Shown piece by piece: positions 28,868-36,990 of a stretch of 64,000 bases of DNA. Numbering within the stretch: the stretch's first letter is position 1; every line of letters starts with the position of its first letter. The DNA comes from Pontibacter litorisediminis (GTDB lineage: Bacteria; Bacteroidota; Bacteroidia; Cytophagales; Hymenobacteraceae). The stretch covers positions 1,178,001-1,242,000 of the forward strand of contig NZ_JARDUA010000001.1 of assembly GCF_029360645.1 (NCBI RefSeq), given 5' to 3'. The notes under the pieces are model-generated. The model searched no databases. It was given only the letters and a program-made list of their open reading frames with translations, and was not told the origin of the DNA. A program made the translations under genes and the position numbers.

Positions 28868-30946
28868 ATGCATAAAAGCCCAACTTTACTCATTCTGGCA
28901 GCGGGTATGGCAACACGGTATGGCAGCCTGAAGCAGTTAGATGCCTTCGGCCCTAACGGCGAGACCATCATCGACTACTCCATTCACGATGCGGTGAGAG
29001 CAGGATTCGGCAAAGTTGTATTCGTTCTCCGAAAGTCCATTGAAGAGGAGTTCAAGGCTGTGATGCAGCACAGGCTGCCGGCACAGGTGACAGCGGAATA
29101 CGTGACGCAGGAACTAGACATGCTGCCAACGGGCTACCAGGTACCTTCAGGCCGCACCAAGCCCTGGGGAACGGGGCATGCCGTGTGGGTGGCATCAGCC
29201 AAGCTTCAGGAGCCCTTTGCGGTTATAAACGCTGACGACTTTTACGGATACGAATCTTTTAAACTGGCGGCAGACTTCCTGAACAACAGCAAAGATGAAA
29301 TGGAGTATGGCCTCATCGGCTTTAAGCTCGCCAACACTTTGTCAGACCACGGCAGCGTGTCGCGGGGAGTTTGCACTTTTGGCCCGGATCATACTTTATC
29401 CGCGCTTACAGAGCTCACCAAGATCATCCGCACAGACAACGGTCGTATACTGGTGCAGGACGAGGACGCCGCGCAGAACGAGTTGAAGGGAGACGAGATC
29501 GTTTCGATGAACCTGATGGCATTCAAGCCCTCTGTCTTCCCCCACTTTGAAAAGTACCTGAAAGTTTTCCTCGAGGAAAAGGGAAATGAGCCGAAAGCAG
29601 AGTTTTACCTTCCCTCAGTGGTAAACGCCATGCTGGCCACCGGAGCCGCGCGGGTGCAGGTTATCGCTACCCCAGAGAAATGGTTTGGCGTAACCTACCC
29701 TGAGGACAAACACAGCACCACACAGCAGTTACTCGCCCTCTTGGAGGCAGGCATATACCCAAACAGCCTGTGGGAGGAGCTCGGCCGCTCAACGCCCAAT
29801 AACACAGACGCTCAGGCAGAAGCCCGGCTGCGGGAGGTACTGGCGCAATTTGACTTGAAGGGAAGTATAGCCAGCGTACAGCCGTATGGCTCCGGCCACA
29901 TACACGACACCTACGCCGTTAAGAACGGGGATGACAGCTGCCCCGACTACCTGCTGCAGCGCATTAACCACAACGTTTTTAAGAACGTGCCGCTGCTGAT
30001 GGAGAACATTGACCTGGTGACGCAGCACCTGCGCCAGAAGCTACAGCACATACCCGGTGCCCGACCTGACGAGGAAGTGCTTACCCTGGTGCCCACCCAA
30101 AGCAAGCAAAGCTATCACCAGGACCAGGATGGCAATTACTGGCGGGTATACTTGTTGTTGGACGGCACCCGCAGCTACGATATTGTGGAGACCCCGCAGC
30201 AGGCATTCGAGGGAGGCAAGGCCTTCGGTAAGTTTATGTCCCTGCTGGCAGACCTGGACACCAACCAACTGCACGAGTCTATCCCTGATTTCCATAACAT
30301 AGAAAACCGCCTGCGACTGCTGGCCGAGGCTGTAAGCCGAAACCCTTTGGATAGGGTGGCACAGGTGCGAGAAGAGTTGGATTTCGTGCACAAGCGGGCC
30401 CAGGACATGAGCACCATCTGCCAGTTGGGCCGCAAGGGCAAGCTACCACTCCGCACGACCCACAACGACACCAAGTTCAACAACGTGCTGCTGGATAAGG
30501 ATGACAAGGCCCTCTGTGTGATTGATCTGGACACGGTGATGCCGGGCTACGTGGCTTACGACTTTGGCGATGCCATCCGCACCACTGTGAACAAGGCCGC
30601 CGAGGATGAGCCGGACCTTAGCAAGATCAACGCTGACCTGGACCTGTTCAGGGCCTTTACCGAAGGCTTCCTGCAGGAAACCAGTGCTTTCCTTACCGAG
30701 GAGGAAGTAAACTCTCTGGAGCCTGGGGCAAGGCTCCTCCCTTACATTATGGGCGTGCGCTTCCTCACAGATTATATTGATGGCGACCACTACTATAAGA
30801 TCCACTTCCCGGAGCACAACCTGCAACGGGCACGCGCTCAGTTCCGGCTGGTAGAAGTACTGGAGGAGAAGACACCGCTGCTGCAACGCATGATACAGGA
30901 AATGGCACTGGCCTTTAAAGCTGCCGCAACAGTGCCACACAAATAG
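28868..30946 (+). CDS. Fused sugar-1-phosphate nucleotidyltransferase and N-acetylhexosamine 1-kinase-like protein
   Basis: This 692-residue cytosolic protein joins two enzymes. Residues ~1-300 are a nucleotidyltransferase (LILAAGMATRYGSLKQLD, with FAVINADDFYG carrying the metal-binding Asp). Residues ~320-692 resemble NahK, an aminoglycoside-phosphotransferase-fold kinase that phosphorylates GlcNAc or GalNAc at C1. The kinase catalytic loop is H532-N-D534-T-K-F-N-N, with the metal-binding Asp553 in VIDLDTVMPGY and the typical YDFGDAIR after it. Together the halves could turn free HexNAc into UDP-HexNAc via the 1-phosphate, bypassing GlcNAc-6-phosphate. It heads an operon with a CBM9-like protein (6 bp away) and GH109 (47 bp further), which favours GalNAc as substrate. 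The sugar and nucleotide are inferred. Confidence 0.85.
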   Translation: MHKSPTLLILAAGMATRYGSLKQLDAFGPNGETIIDYSIHDAVRAGFGKVVFVLRKSIEEEFKAVMQHRLPAQVTAEYVTQELDMLPTGYQVPSGRTKPWGTGHAVWVASAKLQEPFAVINADDFYGYESFKLAADFLNNSKDEMEYGLIGFKLANTLSDHGSVSRGVCTFGPDHTLSALTELTKIIRTDNGRILVQDEDAAQNELKGDEIVSMNLMAFKPSVFPHFEKYLKVFLEEKGNEPKAEFYLPSVVNAMLATGAARVQVIATPEKWFGVTYPEDKHSTTQQLLALLEAGIYPNSLWEELGRSTPNNTDAQAEARLREVLAQFDLKGSIASVQPYGSGHIHDTYAVKNGDDSCPDYLLQRINHNVFKNVPLLMENIDLVTQHLRQKLQHIPGARPDEEVLTLVPTQSKQSYHQDQDGNYWRVYLLLDGTRSYDIVETPQQAFEGGKAFGKFMSLLADLDTNQLHESIPDFHNIENRLRLLAEAVSRNPLDRVAQVREELDFVHKRAQDMSTICQLGRKGKLPLRTTHNDTKFNNVLLDKDDKALCVIDLDTVMPGYVAYDFGDAIRTTVNKAAEDEPDLSKINADLDLFRAFTEGFLQETSAFLTEEEVNSLEPGARLLPYIMGVRFLTDYIDGDHYYKIHFPEHNLQRARAQFRLVEVLEEKTPLLQRMIQEMALAFKAAATVPHK

Positions 30947-30952
30947 AGAAAA

Positions 30953-31597
30953 ATGAAGCAACTGACAGTTCCGCACCTGCCCGAGCTGCACCGGGAAAGC
31001 CCGCTTTCCTTCGTTTCAGAGAGGCTTGACCAGCTCCCGGCACAGCGAATTGATGTGGCCCCATGGGCAGATGGCGGCAAGCCCGCTGAGGCAACCTTTA
31101 CCATTGCCCACCATGCAGACTGCCTCTACCTGAAGTATAAAGTGGCGGAAGAAACTGTGCTGGCAAGGTACCGAAGTATAAACGACCCGGTTTACAGGGA
31201 CAGCTGCGTGGAGTTCTTCGTCTGCTTCGCCAATGACAGCGCCTACTATAACATTGAGGCAAACTGCCTGGGCACCTGCCTGGTGGGCTATGGCCCGGAC
31301 AGGCATAACAGGAAACAGCTTCCGGCCGCCCTGATCTCCGGCATCGAGCATCACGCTCACCTGAGGGTATTGAACAACGGGCACACCGGAAAGAGCTGGG
31401 AGCTGACGCTAAGGATCCCGGCCGCCCTGTTCGAGGCGCAGAGTTTTGCATCGTTTGAGGGGCTACAGGCCCGGGGCAACTTTTATAAGTGTGGCGATGA
31501 CCTACCGGAGCCACACTACCTGGCCTGGAACCCGATAGAGGCGCCGGAACCGGATTTTCATAGGCCGGAGCACTTTGGCAGTATTGTATTTGCTTAA
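30953..31597 (+). CDS. CBM9-like carbohydrate-binding-domain protein without export signal
   Basis: This 214-residue protein resembles the CBM9-like beta-sandwich domain: EATFTIAHHADCLYLKYKV, then YRDSCVEFFVCFAND and YYNIEANCLGTCLVGYG, with a final WNPIEAPEPDFHRPEHFG. It has no signal peptide, which is unusual for a glycan-binding module, so it would be cytosolic if the start is right. Its start lies 6 bp after the kinase fusion stop, indicating translational coupling, and GH109 follows. Free-standing proteins of this type occur in many Bacteroidota sugar operons, but their function is not established. It could bind an intracellular sugar or act as an uncharacterised enzyme. Confidence 0.75.
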   Translation: MKQLTVPHLPELHRESPLSFVSERLDQLPAQRIDVAPWADGGKPAEATFTIAHHADCLYLKYKVAEETVLARYRSINDPVYRDSCVEFFVCFANDSAYYNIEANCLGTCLVGYGPDRHNRKQLPAALISGIEHHAHLRVLNNGHTGKSWELTLRIPAALFEAQSFASFEGLQARGNFYKCGDDLPEPHYLAWNPIEAPEPDFHRPEHFGSIVFA

Positions 31598-31644
31598 GCA
31601 TCACTTTATAAAAAACATCAGCTAAACATCTAACCTTTATCACC

Positions 31645-33096
31645 ATGAGTAGCAACCGTAGAGAATTCCTGAAGCTTTCCGGACTGGCTGGCATCAGTAT
31701 AGCCGGCACTGGCTTGCTGGGGGGCTGTGCCGCTGGCGCCGCTGAAGAGCAGTCGCAGTCTAACCTGGCGCAGATAGCGCAGCAGGCGAAGCGCAAGCAC
31801 ACCCAACACTTTAACATGAGCGGCTACAGTGCTCCCAAGCTCGACAAGGTGCGCATCGGCTTTGTGGGCCTGGGCATGAGAGGGCCGGGTGCCGTTTACC
31901 GCATGAGCAACATAGAGGGCGTTGAAATCAAGGCACTCTGCGACCTGCTGCCGGAGCGGGCAGAGAAAGTGAAGCAACAGCTGCAGGAAAGAACAGGATC
32001 GGCACATAACCCTACCCTGTACTCTGGCAAAGAGGACTCCTGGAAACAGATGATGGAAAGAGATGACTTAGACCTGATTTACATTACCACCCCCTGGCAC
32101 CTGCATACCCCACAGGCAGTTTATGCCATGGAGCACGGCAAGCACGCCGCCGTAGAGGTGCCTGCCGCCACCACCATGGAGGAGTGCTGGCAACTTGTGG
32201 AGACATCGGAGCGCACCAAAAAGCACTGCATGATGCTGGAGAACTGTTGCTACGATTTCTTCGAAATCCTGACGCTGAACATGGCCCGCCAAGGCTTCTT
32301 CGGGGAGATCATACACGGGGAGGGCGCCTATATCCATCAGCTGCTGGACCTCAATTTCGACAAAGAAGGCTATCAGGGCATGTGGCGCCTGAAGGAGAAC
32401 ATGACCCGCAACGGCAGCCTCTATCCTACCCACGGCCTGGGCCCGATTTGCCAGGTGATGAACATCAACCGCGGCGACGTGATGGACTACCTGACGTCTG
32501 TGTCGAGCGACGACTTTATGATGTATGAAGAGGCCCAGAAACGTGCCGAAGGTGATGGTTTCTATAAAGAGTTTGTGCAGGATACTTACCGTGGTAACAT
32601 GAACACCACCACGATCCGCACCAAGAAGGGCCGCACCATCATGATCCAGCACGACGTAACCTCGCCCCGCCCCTACTCCAGAATCCACCTGGTAAGCGGC
32701 ACCAAGGGCATTGCCCGTAAGTGGCCGGAGCAGAAAATCGCCACAGGCCACAGCTGGCTAAAACCTGAGGAGGTGAAGGCGCTCGAGGAGCAGTATACTC
32801 CTGAGATTGTTCGGAGAATCGGGGAGATGGCCAAGAAGATTGGCGGCCACGGCGGCATGGACTTTATGATGGACTGGCGCCTGATTGACTGCCTGCGCAA
32901 CGGCCTGCCGCTAGACCAGGATGTGTACGACGCAGCCTCCTGGACGTCTGTGGGCCTGCTGAGCGAGTGGTCGGTGGCTAACCGCTCCAACTCAATCGAC
33001 GTGCCCGACTTCACGGGTGGAGCCTGGAAAAACAACGCCCCGGTTGACCTTTCACTTGCCGGCGGCGGTACCACCAACGTGATCGTTAAATCCTGA
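31645..33096 (+). CDS. GH109 alpha-N-acetylgalactosaminidase (Gfo/Idh/MocA fold), exported
   Basis: This 483-residue protein has a twin-arginine signal (SSNRREFLKLSG) ending in a lipobox-like LGGC, so it is probably a Tat-exported lipoprotein with NAD+ bound before export. The Rossmann motif is VRIGFVGLGMRGPG, followed by YITTPWHLHTPQAV and the dehydrogenase EVPAA segment. The C-terminal half has the segments I associate with GH109 rather than generic Gfo/Idh proteins: NGSLYPTHGLGPICQ, GGHGGMDFMMDWR and a final DASSW-like DAASWTSVGLLSEWS. GH109 enzymes release terminal alpha-GalNAc by an NAD+-dependent redox mechanism. It is the last gene of the operon with the HexNAc kinase fusion, giving a coherent release-and-activation pathway for GalNAc. 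A related GH-Gfo activity cannot be excluded. Confidence 0.88.
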   Translation: MSSNRREFLKLSGLAGISIAGTGLLGGCAAGAAEEQSQSNLAQIAQQAKRKHTQHFNMSGYSAPKLDKVRIGFVGLGMRGPGAVYRMSNIEGVEIKALCDLLPERAEKVKQQLQERTGSAHNPTLYSGKEDSWKQMMERDDLDLIYITTPWHLHTPQAVYAMEHGKHAAVEVPAATTMEECWQLVETSERTKKHCMMLENCCYDFFEILTLNMARQGFFGEIIHGEGAYIHQLLDLNFDKEGYQGMWRLKENMTRNGSLYPTHGLGPICQVMNINRGDVMDYLTSVSSDDFMMYEEAQKRAEGDGFYKEFVQDTYRGNMNTTTIRTKKGRTIMIQHDVTSPRPYSRIHLVSGTKGIARKWPEQKIATGHSWLKPEEVKALEEQYTPEIVRRIGEMAKKIGGHGGMDFMMDWRLIDCLRNGLPLDQDVYDAASWTSVGLLSEWSVANRSNSIDVPDFTGGAWKNNAPVDLSLAGGGTTNVIVKS

Positions 33097-33119
33097 CAGG
33101 AACAGCCTTTGCTTTAGCC

Positions 33120-33152
33120 ATACCCCGGTCCGTAAGGCCGGGGTATTTTTTT
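33120..33152 (+). terminator. Intrinsic terminator after GH109 gene
   Basis: ATACCCCGG pairs with CCGGGGTAT and is followed by seven T residues, 24 bp past the stop codon. Confidence 0.85.
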
Positions 33153-33385
33153 GATAACCAGGCACATGCCGCGCCTCATACTTCGGAACCACACTTTTTA
33201 CCGGCCACGTTGTCACTTAAACCGAACATTCTTGTAACTTTATATGTGCCTAGAGGGTGCTGCAGAAGGTTTTGCAGCCTACGGAAAGCCCCTGCCGAGA
33301 GGCAATACCTTGCACCAGAGATCCGGCTGGGGTATCCCACAGTCTGTCCGCAAGAGTATTTCACACGTTAAACGCTAATCAAAAC

Positions 33386-34450
33386 TTGAACAAGGTTGTT
33401 AGGATAAAGGATATCGCCGAGAAGGCAAACGTATCGACGGGAACAGTGGACCGTGTGCTTCATAACCGCGGAAGGGTGGCTGAAGAAGTGCGCCAGCGGG
33501 TGCTTCAAATAGCCGAGGAACTTAACTATAAGCCCAACTTTCTGGCCCGTGCCCTGGTTACCAACAAAACTTACCAGATAGCCGCCCTGATACCCGATCC
33601 TGCTTACGACCGGTATTGGCTGGCCCCTAAAGCCGGGATTGAAAAAGCGGAAGAGGAACTGCAGCAGTATGGCCTGCGGGTAACGCAATACTGCTTCGAT
33701 CCCTTTAAGGCAGAGTCTTTTGTAAAGGAAGCCGACAAGATAGCCTCCAAGCCTTTTGATGGCATACTGGTGGCCCCGGTGTTTTACCGCCAGTCCCTCT
33801 CCTACTTCAGCAAGTGGAAGCGCCAGGGTATTCCGTTTGTGCTTTTCAACACGCACATCCCGAACTACGAGCCGCTCATGTACATCGGGCAAGACTCTTA
33901 CCAGAGTGGCTTTCTGGCGGCCAAGCTGCTACACTATGGCAATAAGGAGAAGGGCACTTTTGTAGTGGCGCACATTGAGGAAGACGTGGCCAACTCCTCC
34001 CACCTGATCAGCAAAGAACAAGGCTTTGTGGATTACTTTGTGACGCAGGGGCTGGAGGAGATGTACAAGGTCGTGCAGATAGACGTGCAGGGCGGGGGCA
34101 AGCAAAGCGTGGCACAGCAGTTAGACAAGCTTTTCAAAGATAACCGCGACACCCGAGGGGTGTTCGTAACAAACTCCAAGGCCTACGTTATGGCTGACTA
34201 CCTGACCCAGAGAAAGCTGCATCAGGTGCACCTGGTTGGCTACGACCTGATCGAGGAGAACCTGGCCCACCTGAACACCAACCAAGTCAATTTCCTGATC
34301 AACCAGAACCCGAAAGGTCAGGGATATTGGGGAATTCAGGGCCTAGCCGACCACCTGATCTTCAAGAAGAAGAACAACCCCATCAAATACCTCCCACTGG
34401 ACATCATCACGAAAGAGAACCTGCATTACTACATAGAGGCAGATCTCTAA
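33386..34450 (+). CDS. LacI-family transcriptional regulator, probable TTG start
   Basis: This ~354-residue regulator begins with a LacI helix-turn-helix (VRIKDIAEKANVSTGTVDRVLHNRG, cited for its GTVDRVLHN core). The sensor domain starts near YQIAALIPDPAYDRYW. An ATG at 33257 would add 43 residues that look non-coding and come before the normal start of the family. The TTG at 33386 is in frame five codons before the conserved VRIKDIAE and is my preferred start. The sensor resembles the type fused to sugar-binding folds, with LVGYDLIEENL near the C-terminus. The ligand is unknown. It lies between the GalNAc operon and, convergently, the GMC oxidoreductase, so it could control either operon. 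Confidence 0.88.
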   Translation: MNKVVRIKDIAEKANVSTGTVDRVLHNRGRVAEEVRQRVLQIAEELNYKPNFLARALVTNKTYQIAALIPDPAYDRYWLAPKAGIEKAEEELQQYGLRVTQYCFDPFKAESFVKEADKIASKPFDGILVAPVFYRQSLSYFSKWKRQGIPFVLFNTHIPNYEPLMYIGQDSYQSGFLAAKLLHYGNKEKGTFVVAHIEEDVANSSHLISKEQGFVDYFVTQGLEEMYKVVQIDVQGGGKQSVAQQLDKLFKDNRDTRGVFVTNSKAYVMADYLTQRKLHQVHLVGYDLIEENLAHLNTNQVNFLINQNPKGQGYWGIQGLADHLIFKKKNNPIKYLPLDIITKENLHYYIEADL

Positions 34451-34518
34451 GGAAGTTGTTTATTCAGGTAGCACCCTGTGCTCCACAGCACCATTCTAGG
34501 GGTTATTGGCCAGTTATT

Positions 34519-34568
34519 GACAGAGGCCTGCGTAGGAACGTGCTCCCACGCAGGCCTCTGTCTTTTTT
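34519..34568. terminator. Strong terminator between LacI and GMC genes
   Basis: A 15-bp perfect stem (GACAGAGGCCTGCGT with ACGCAGGCCTCTGTC) is followed by a T-run on the plus strand. It separates convergent genes, with the LacI side clearly served; the opposite strand has fewer T residues. Confidence 0.85.
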
Positions 34569-34574
34569 AGTTCC

Positions 34575-36290
34575 TTACAGATTCCCCTTGTTCATCTCGC
34601 GCACGGCGTGGTCTACGGCGCGGGCCGTCAGGGCCATGTAGGTGAGCGATGGGTTCTGGGTAGAGGTAGAGGTCATGCAGGCCCCGTCGGTGACGAACAC
34701 GTTCTGGCAGGCGTGCAGCTGGTTATACTTGTTCAGCAGCGAGGTCTTCGGGTCGTGCCCCATGCGCACGCCGCCCATCTCGTGTATGTCGAGCCCCGGC
34801 GCTTGCTTTGAGTCGACGGTACGGATGTTGGTGAAACCAGCCTTGGTGAACATCTCCTCCATCTGCGCAAGGTAATCCTTGATCATCTTCTCGTCGTTAT
34901 CGTCGTAGCCAATGTTGATGCTGAGCAGCGGCATGCCCCAAGCGTCCTTCTGGTCCTTGCTCAGGCTCACGTAGTTCTCCTCCTTCGGAATCGTCTCCCC
35001 CATCATGTGCGAGCCTACTTTCCAGTTGCCCCACTCGGGATTCAGTAGTTGCTGCTTCAGGTCCTCCCCGAAGCCGGAGCGGTCCTCTGTCTGGTAGCGG
35101 CGCGCCCCGAAGCCGGCGGCATACCCCCGGAGGAAATCCGTCTCCTGCTTGTGCAGGTTTCTGAAGCGCGGGATGTAGCCGCCATCGGACGGGTTGCGCC
35201 CTGCTGTGGCATACTGCAGCAGCCCATCGTACTCGGCCGTTACCCTGGCCCGGTAGTTATGGAAGGCCACGTACTTGCCCAGCAGCCCGCTGTCGTTGCC
35301 CAGCCCGTTGGGGAAGCGCGCGGAAGTGGAGTTGAGCAGGATGTGGTTGGTGTGCAGCGCCGAGGCGTTCACGAAGATGATGCGGGCATAGTACTCGGTC
35401 ACCTCCTTGGTGTTGGCGTCCACCACGCGCACGCCGGTGGCCTTGCCGGCCTTTTCGTCATAGATTACCGACTCTACCACCGAGAAAGGCCTGAGCGTGA
35501 GGTTGCCCGTGCGCTCGGCCCAGGGTAAAGTGGAGGAGTTACTGCTAAAGTAGCCGCCGAAAGGGCAGCCGCGCTGGCAGAGGGTGCGGTTCTGGCACTG
35601 CGCCCGGCCCTGGTCGAAGTGAATTTGGTTCGGCTTGGACAGGTGCGCGCAGCGGGCGCTGATCACGTGGCGGTTGCCGTAGTGGCTTTTGAGCTGCTGG
35701 CGGAAGTAGTCTTCTACGCTGTTGAGCGGGTAAGGGGGCAGGAATTCGCCATCCGGCAGCTCGGCCAGGCCATCGCGGTTGCCCGAGATGCCGGCGAACT
35801 TCTCCACGTGGCTGTACCAGTGCGCCAGGTCCTTGTAACGGATGGGCCAGTCCACGGCAAAGCCATCGCGCGCGGGGCCCTCGAAGTCCAGGTCGCTCCA
35901 GCGCTGGGTCTGCCTTGCCCACAAAAGCGACTTGCCACCCACCTGGTAGCCGCGGATCCAGTCAAAGGGCTTTTCCTGCACGTAGGGGTGCTCGGAGTCC
36001 TTGACAAAGAAGTGCATGGCGTCCTCGCGGAAAGCGTAGCAGCGGCTCACCACCGGCTCCTTCTCTTGTATCTCACGGGGCACCTGCCCGCGGTGCTCGA
36101 ACTCGTAAGGCATCTTGTTGGTGGTGGGGTAGTCGCGGTTGTGCTTCACGTCGCGGCCCCGCTCCAGCACCAAGGTCTTCAGGCCTTTTTCGGTCAGTTC
36201 CTTGGCTGCCCAGCCCCCGCTTATGCCCGAGCCGATCACAATTGCGTCGAAGGTGCGCTGCTTGGCGCTGTCTATGTTGAGGTTTGCCAT
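34575..36290 (-). CDS. GMC-family FAD oxidoreductase, probable sugar dehydrogenase large subunit
   Basis: This 571-residue protein has the FAD-binding motif AIVIGSGISGGWAAKELTEKG near the N-terminus, cited for its GSGISGG core. A cysteine-containing segment (CQNRTLCQRGCPFGGYF) lies near 240. The C-terminal GMC region has HEMGGVRMG and FVTDGACMTSTSTQNPSLT, supplying the active-site His/Asn area. It lacks a signal peptide. The upstream gene overlaps it by one base (TAATG) and encodes a Tat-bearing partner, so the pair is probably exported together, as in glucoside 3-dehydrogenase and gluconate 2-dehydrogenase systems. Those normally also use a cytochrome c, and none is encoded here. Substrate unknown; sugars in this locus such as fucose or glycosides are candidates. 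Confidence 0.88.
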   Translation of the reverse strand: MANLNIDSAKQRTFDAIVIGSGISGGWAAKELTEKGLKTLVLERGRDVKHNRDYPTTNKMPYEFEHRGQVPREIQEKEPVVSRCYAFREDAMHFFVKDSEHPYVQEKPFDWIRGYQVGGKSLLWARQTQRWSDLDFEGPARDGFAVDWPIRYKDLAHWYSHVEKFAGISGNRDGLAELPDGEFLPPYPLNSVEDYFRQQLKSHYGNRHVISARCAHLSKPNQIHFDQGRAQCQNRTLCQRGCPFGGYFSSNSSTLPWAERTGNLTLRPFSVVESVIYDEKAGKATGVRVVDANTKEVTEYYARIIFVNASALHTNHILLNSTSARFPNGLGNDSGLLGKYVAFHNYRARVTAEYDGLLQYATAGRNPSDGGYIPRFRNLHKQETDFLRGYAAGFGARRYQTEDRSGFGEDLKQQLLNPEWGNWKVGSHMMGETIPKEENYVSLSKDQKDAWGMPLLSINIGYDDNDEKMIKDYLAQMEEMFTKAGFTNIRTVDSKQAPGLDIHEMGGVRMGHDPKTSLLNKYNQLHACQNVFVTDGACMTSTSTQNPSLTYMALTARAVDHAVREMNKGNL

Positions 36291-36829
36291 TAGCTTATTT
36301 GTGCTTCTGCTGTTACAGGATAGTAGGCCTCATAGCGGCCCGGCACCAGTTCGTACACCCGCAGGGTAGTCATCACCAGTTGGGAGTTCAGGTAGCCCTT
36401 GATGGTCTCGTTCTTAAGGATGCGGTAGAAGGTGAGCACCTCCTCCGGCGCCTCCCCGCCGTTAATGGTCGCGATCACCGCTCGCCGTTGCTCGGGGCTG
36501 CATTTGGTAAACCGCTTTCCCGCCTGCGCCTTGGTCAGCTCCGCGAAGGCGTCCATGCCGGCCATAAAAGCCTGCTGCTCCTCAGCCCCGTAGCAGTCGT
36601 CAAGCATCTTGAGCGTGAACAGGTGCAAGCCCATGTCCTTGGCCCCAGGGGTGTCAGTGGCCGGGAGGATCGTCTCGACCACCTCGGCCAAAAGCTCCTC
36701 CTGCCCGGCCGACACATCCAGGTGCCGCAGGGGGATAGAAGCTTTGCCCTCCTCCAAAACGCAGGAGGGCAGCACCGCCGCGCCCCCCGCAAAAATCAGC
36801 AAGCCCTTTACTACAGATCGCCTGTCCAT
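36290..36829 (-). CDS. Gluconate 2-dehydrogenase subunit 3-family protein, Tat signal
   Basis: This 179-residue small subunit begins with a twin-arginine signal (MDRRSVVKGLLIFAGGAAVLPSC, cited for RRSVVKG) with a lipobox-like PSC end, so it may be a Tat lipoprotein. The body matches the gluconate 2-dehydrogenase subunit 3 family: VVETILPATDTPGAKD and FYRILKNETIKGYLNS. In this family the small subunit carries the catalytic GMC subunit across the inner membrane as a hitchhiker. Its stop codon overlaps the GMC start by one base, which indicates coupled translation. It lies 160 bp downstream of the fucose dehydrogenase gene on the same strand, so it may belong to that transcript. Confidence 0.88.
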   Translation of the reverse strand: MDRRSVVKGLLIFAGGAAVLPSCVLEEGKASIPLRHLDVSAGQEELLAEVVETILPATDTPGAKDMGLHLFTLKMLDDCYGAEEQQAFMAGMDAFAELTKAQAGKRFTKCSPEQRRAVIATINGGEAPEEVLTFYRILKNETIKGYLNSQLVMTTLRVYELVPGRYEAYYPVTAEAQIS

Positions 36830-36990
36830 ACTTTCCAGCTCTTAGTTATAGTTTCGTGTTACCTTAGGATACTATCGGAAACAATCCTCGACGCTCTTTT
36901 GTCCCGGATGTTGTGGCCCACGTCCATCTTTTCATTCAAGTATACAAATACTCAGTAATAACTACAACTCTTGGATACAACTACCTTATG

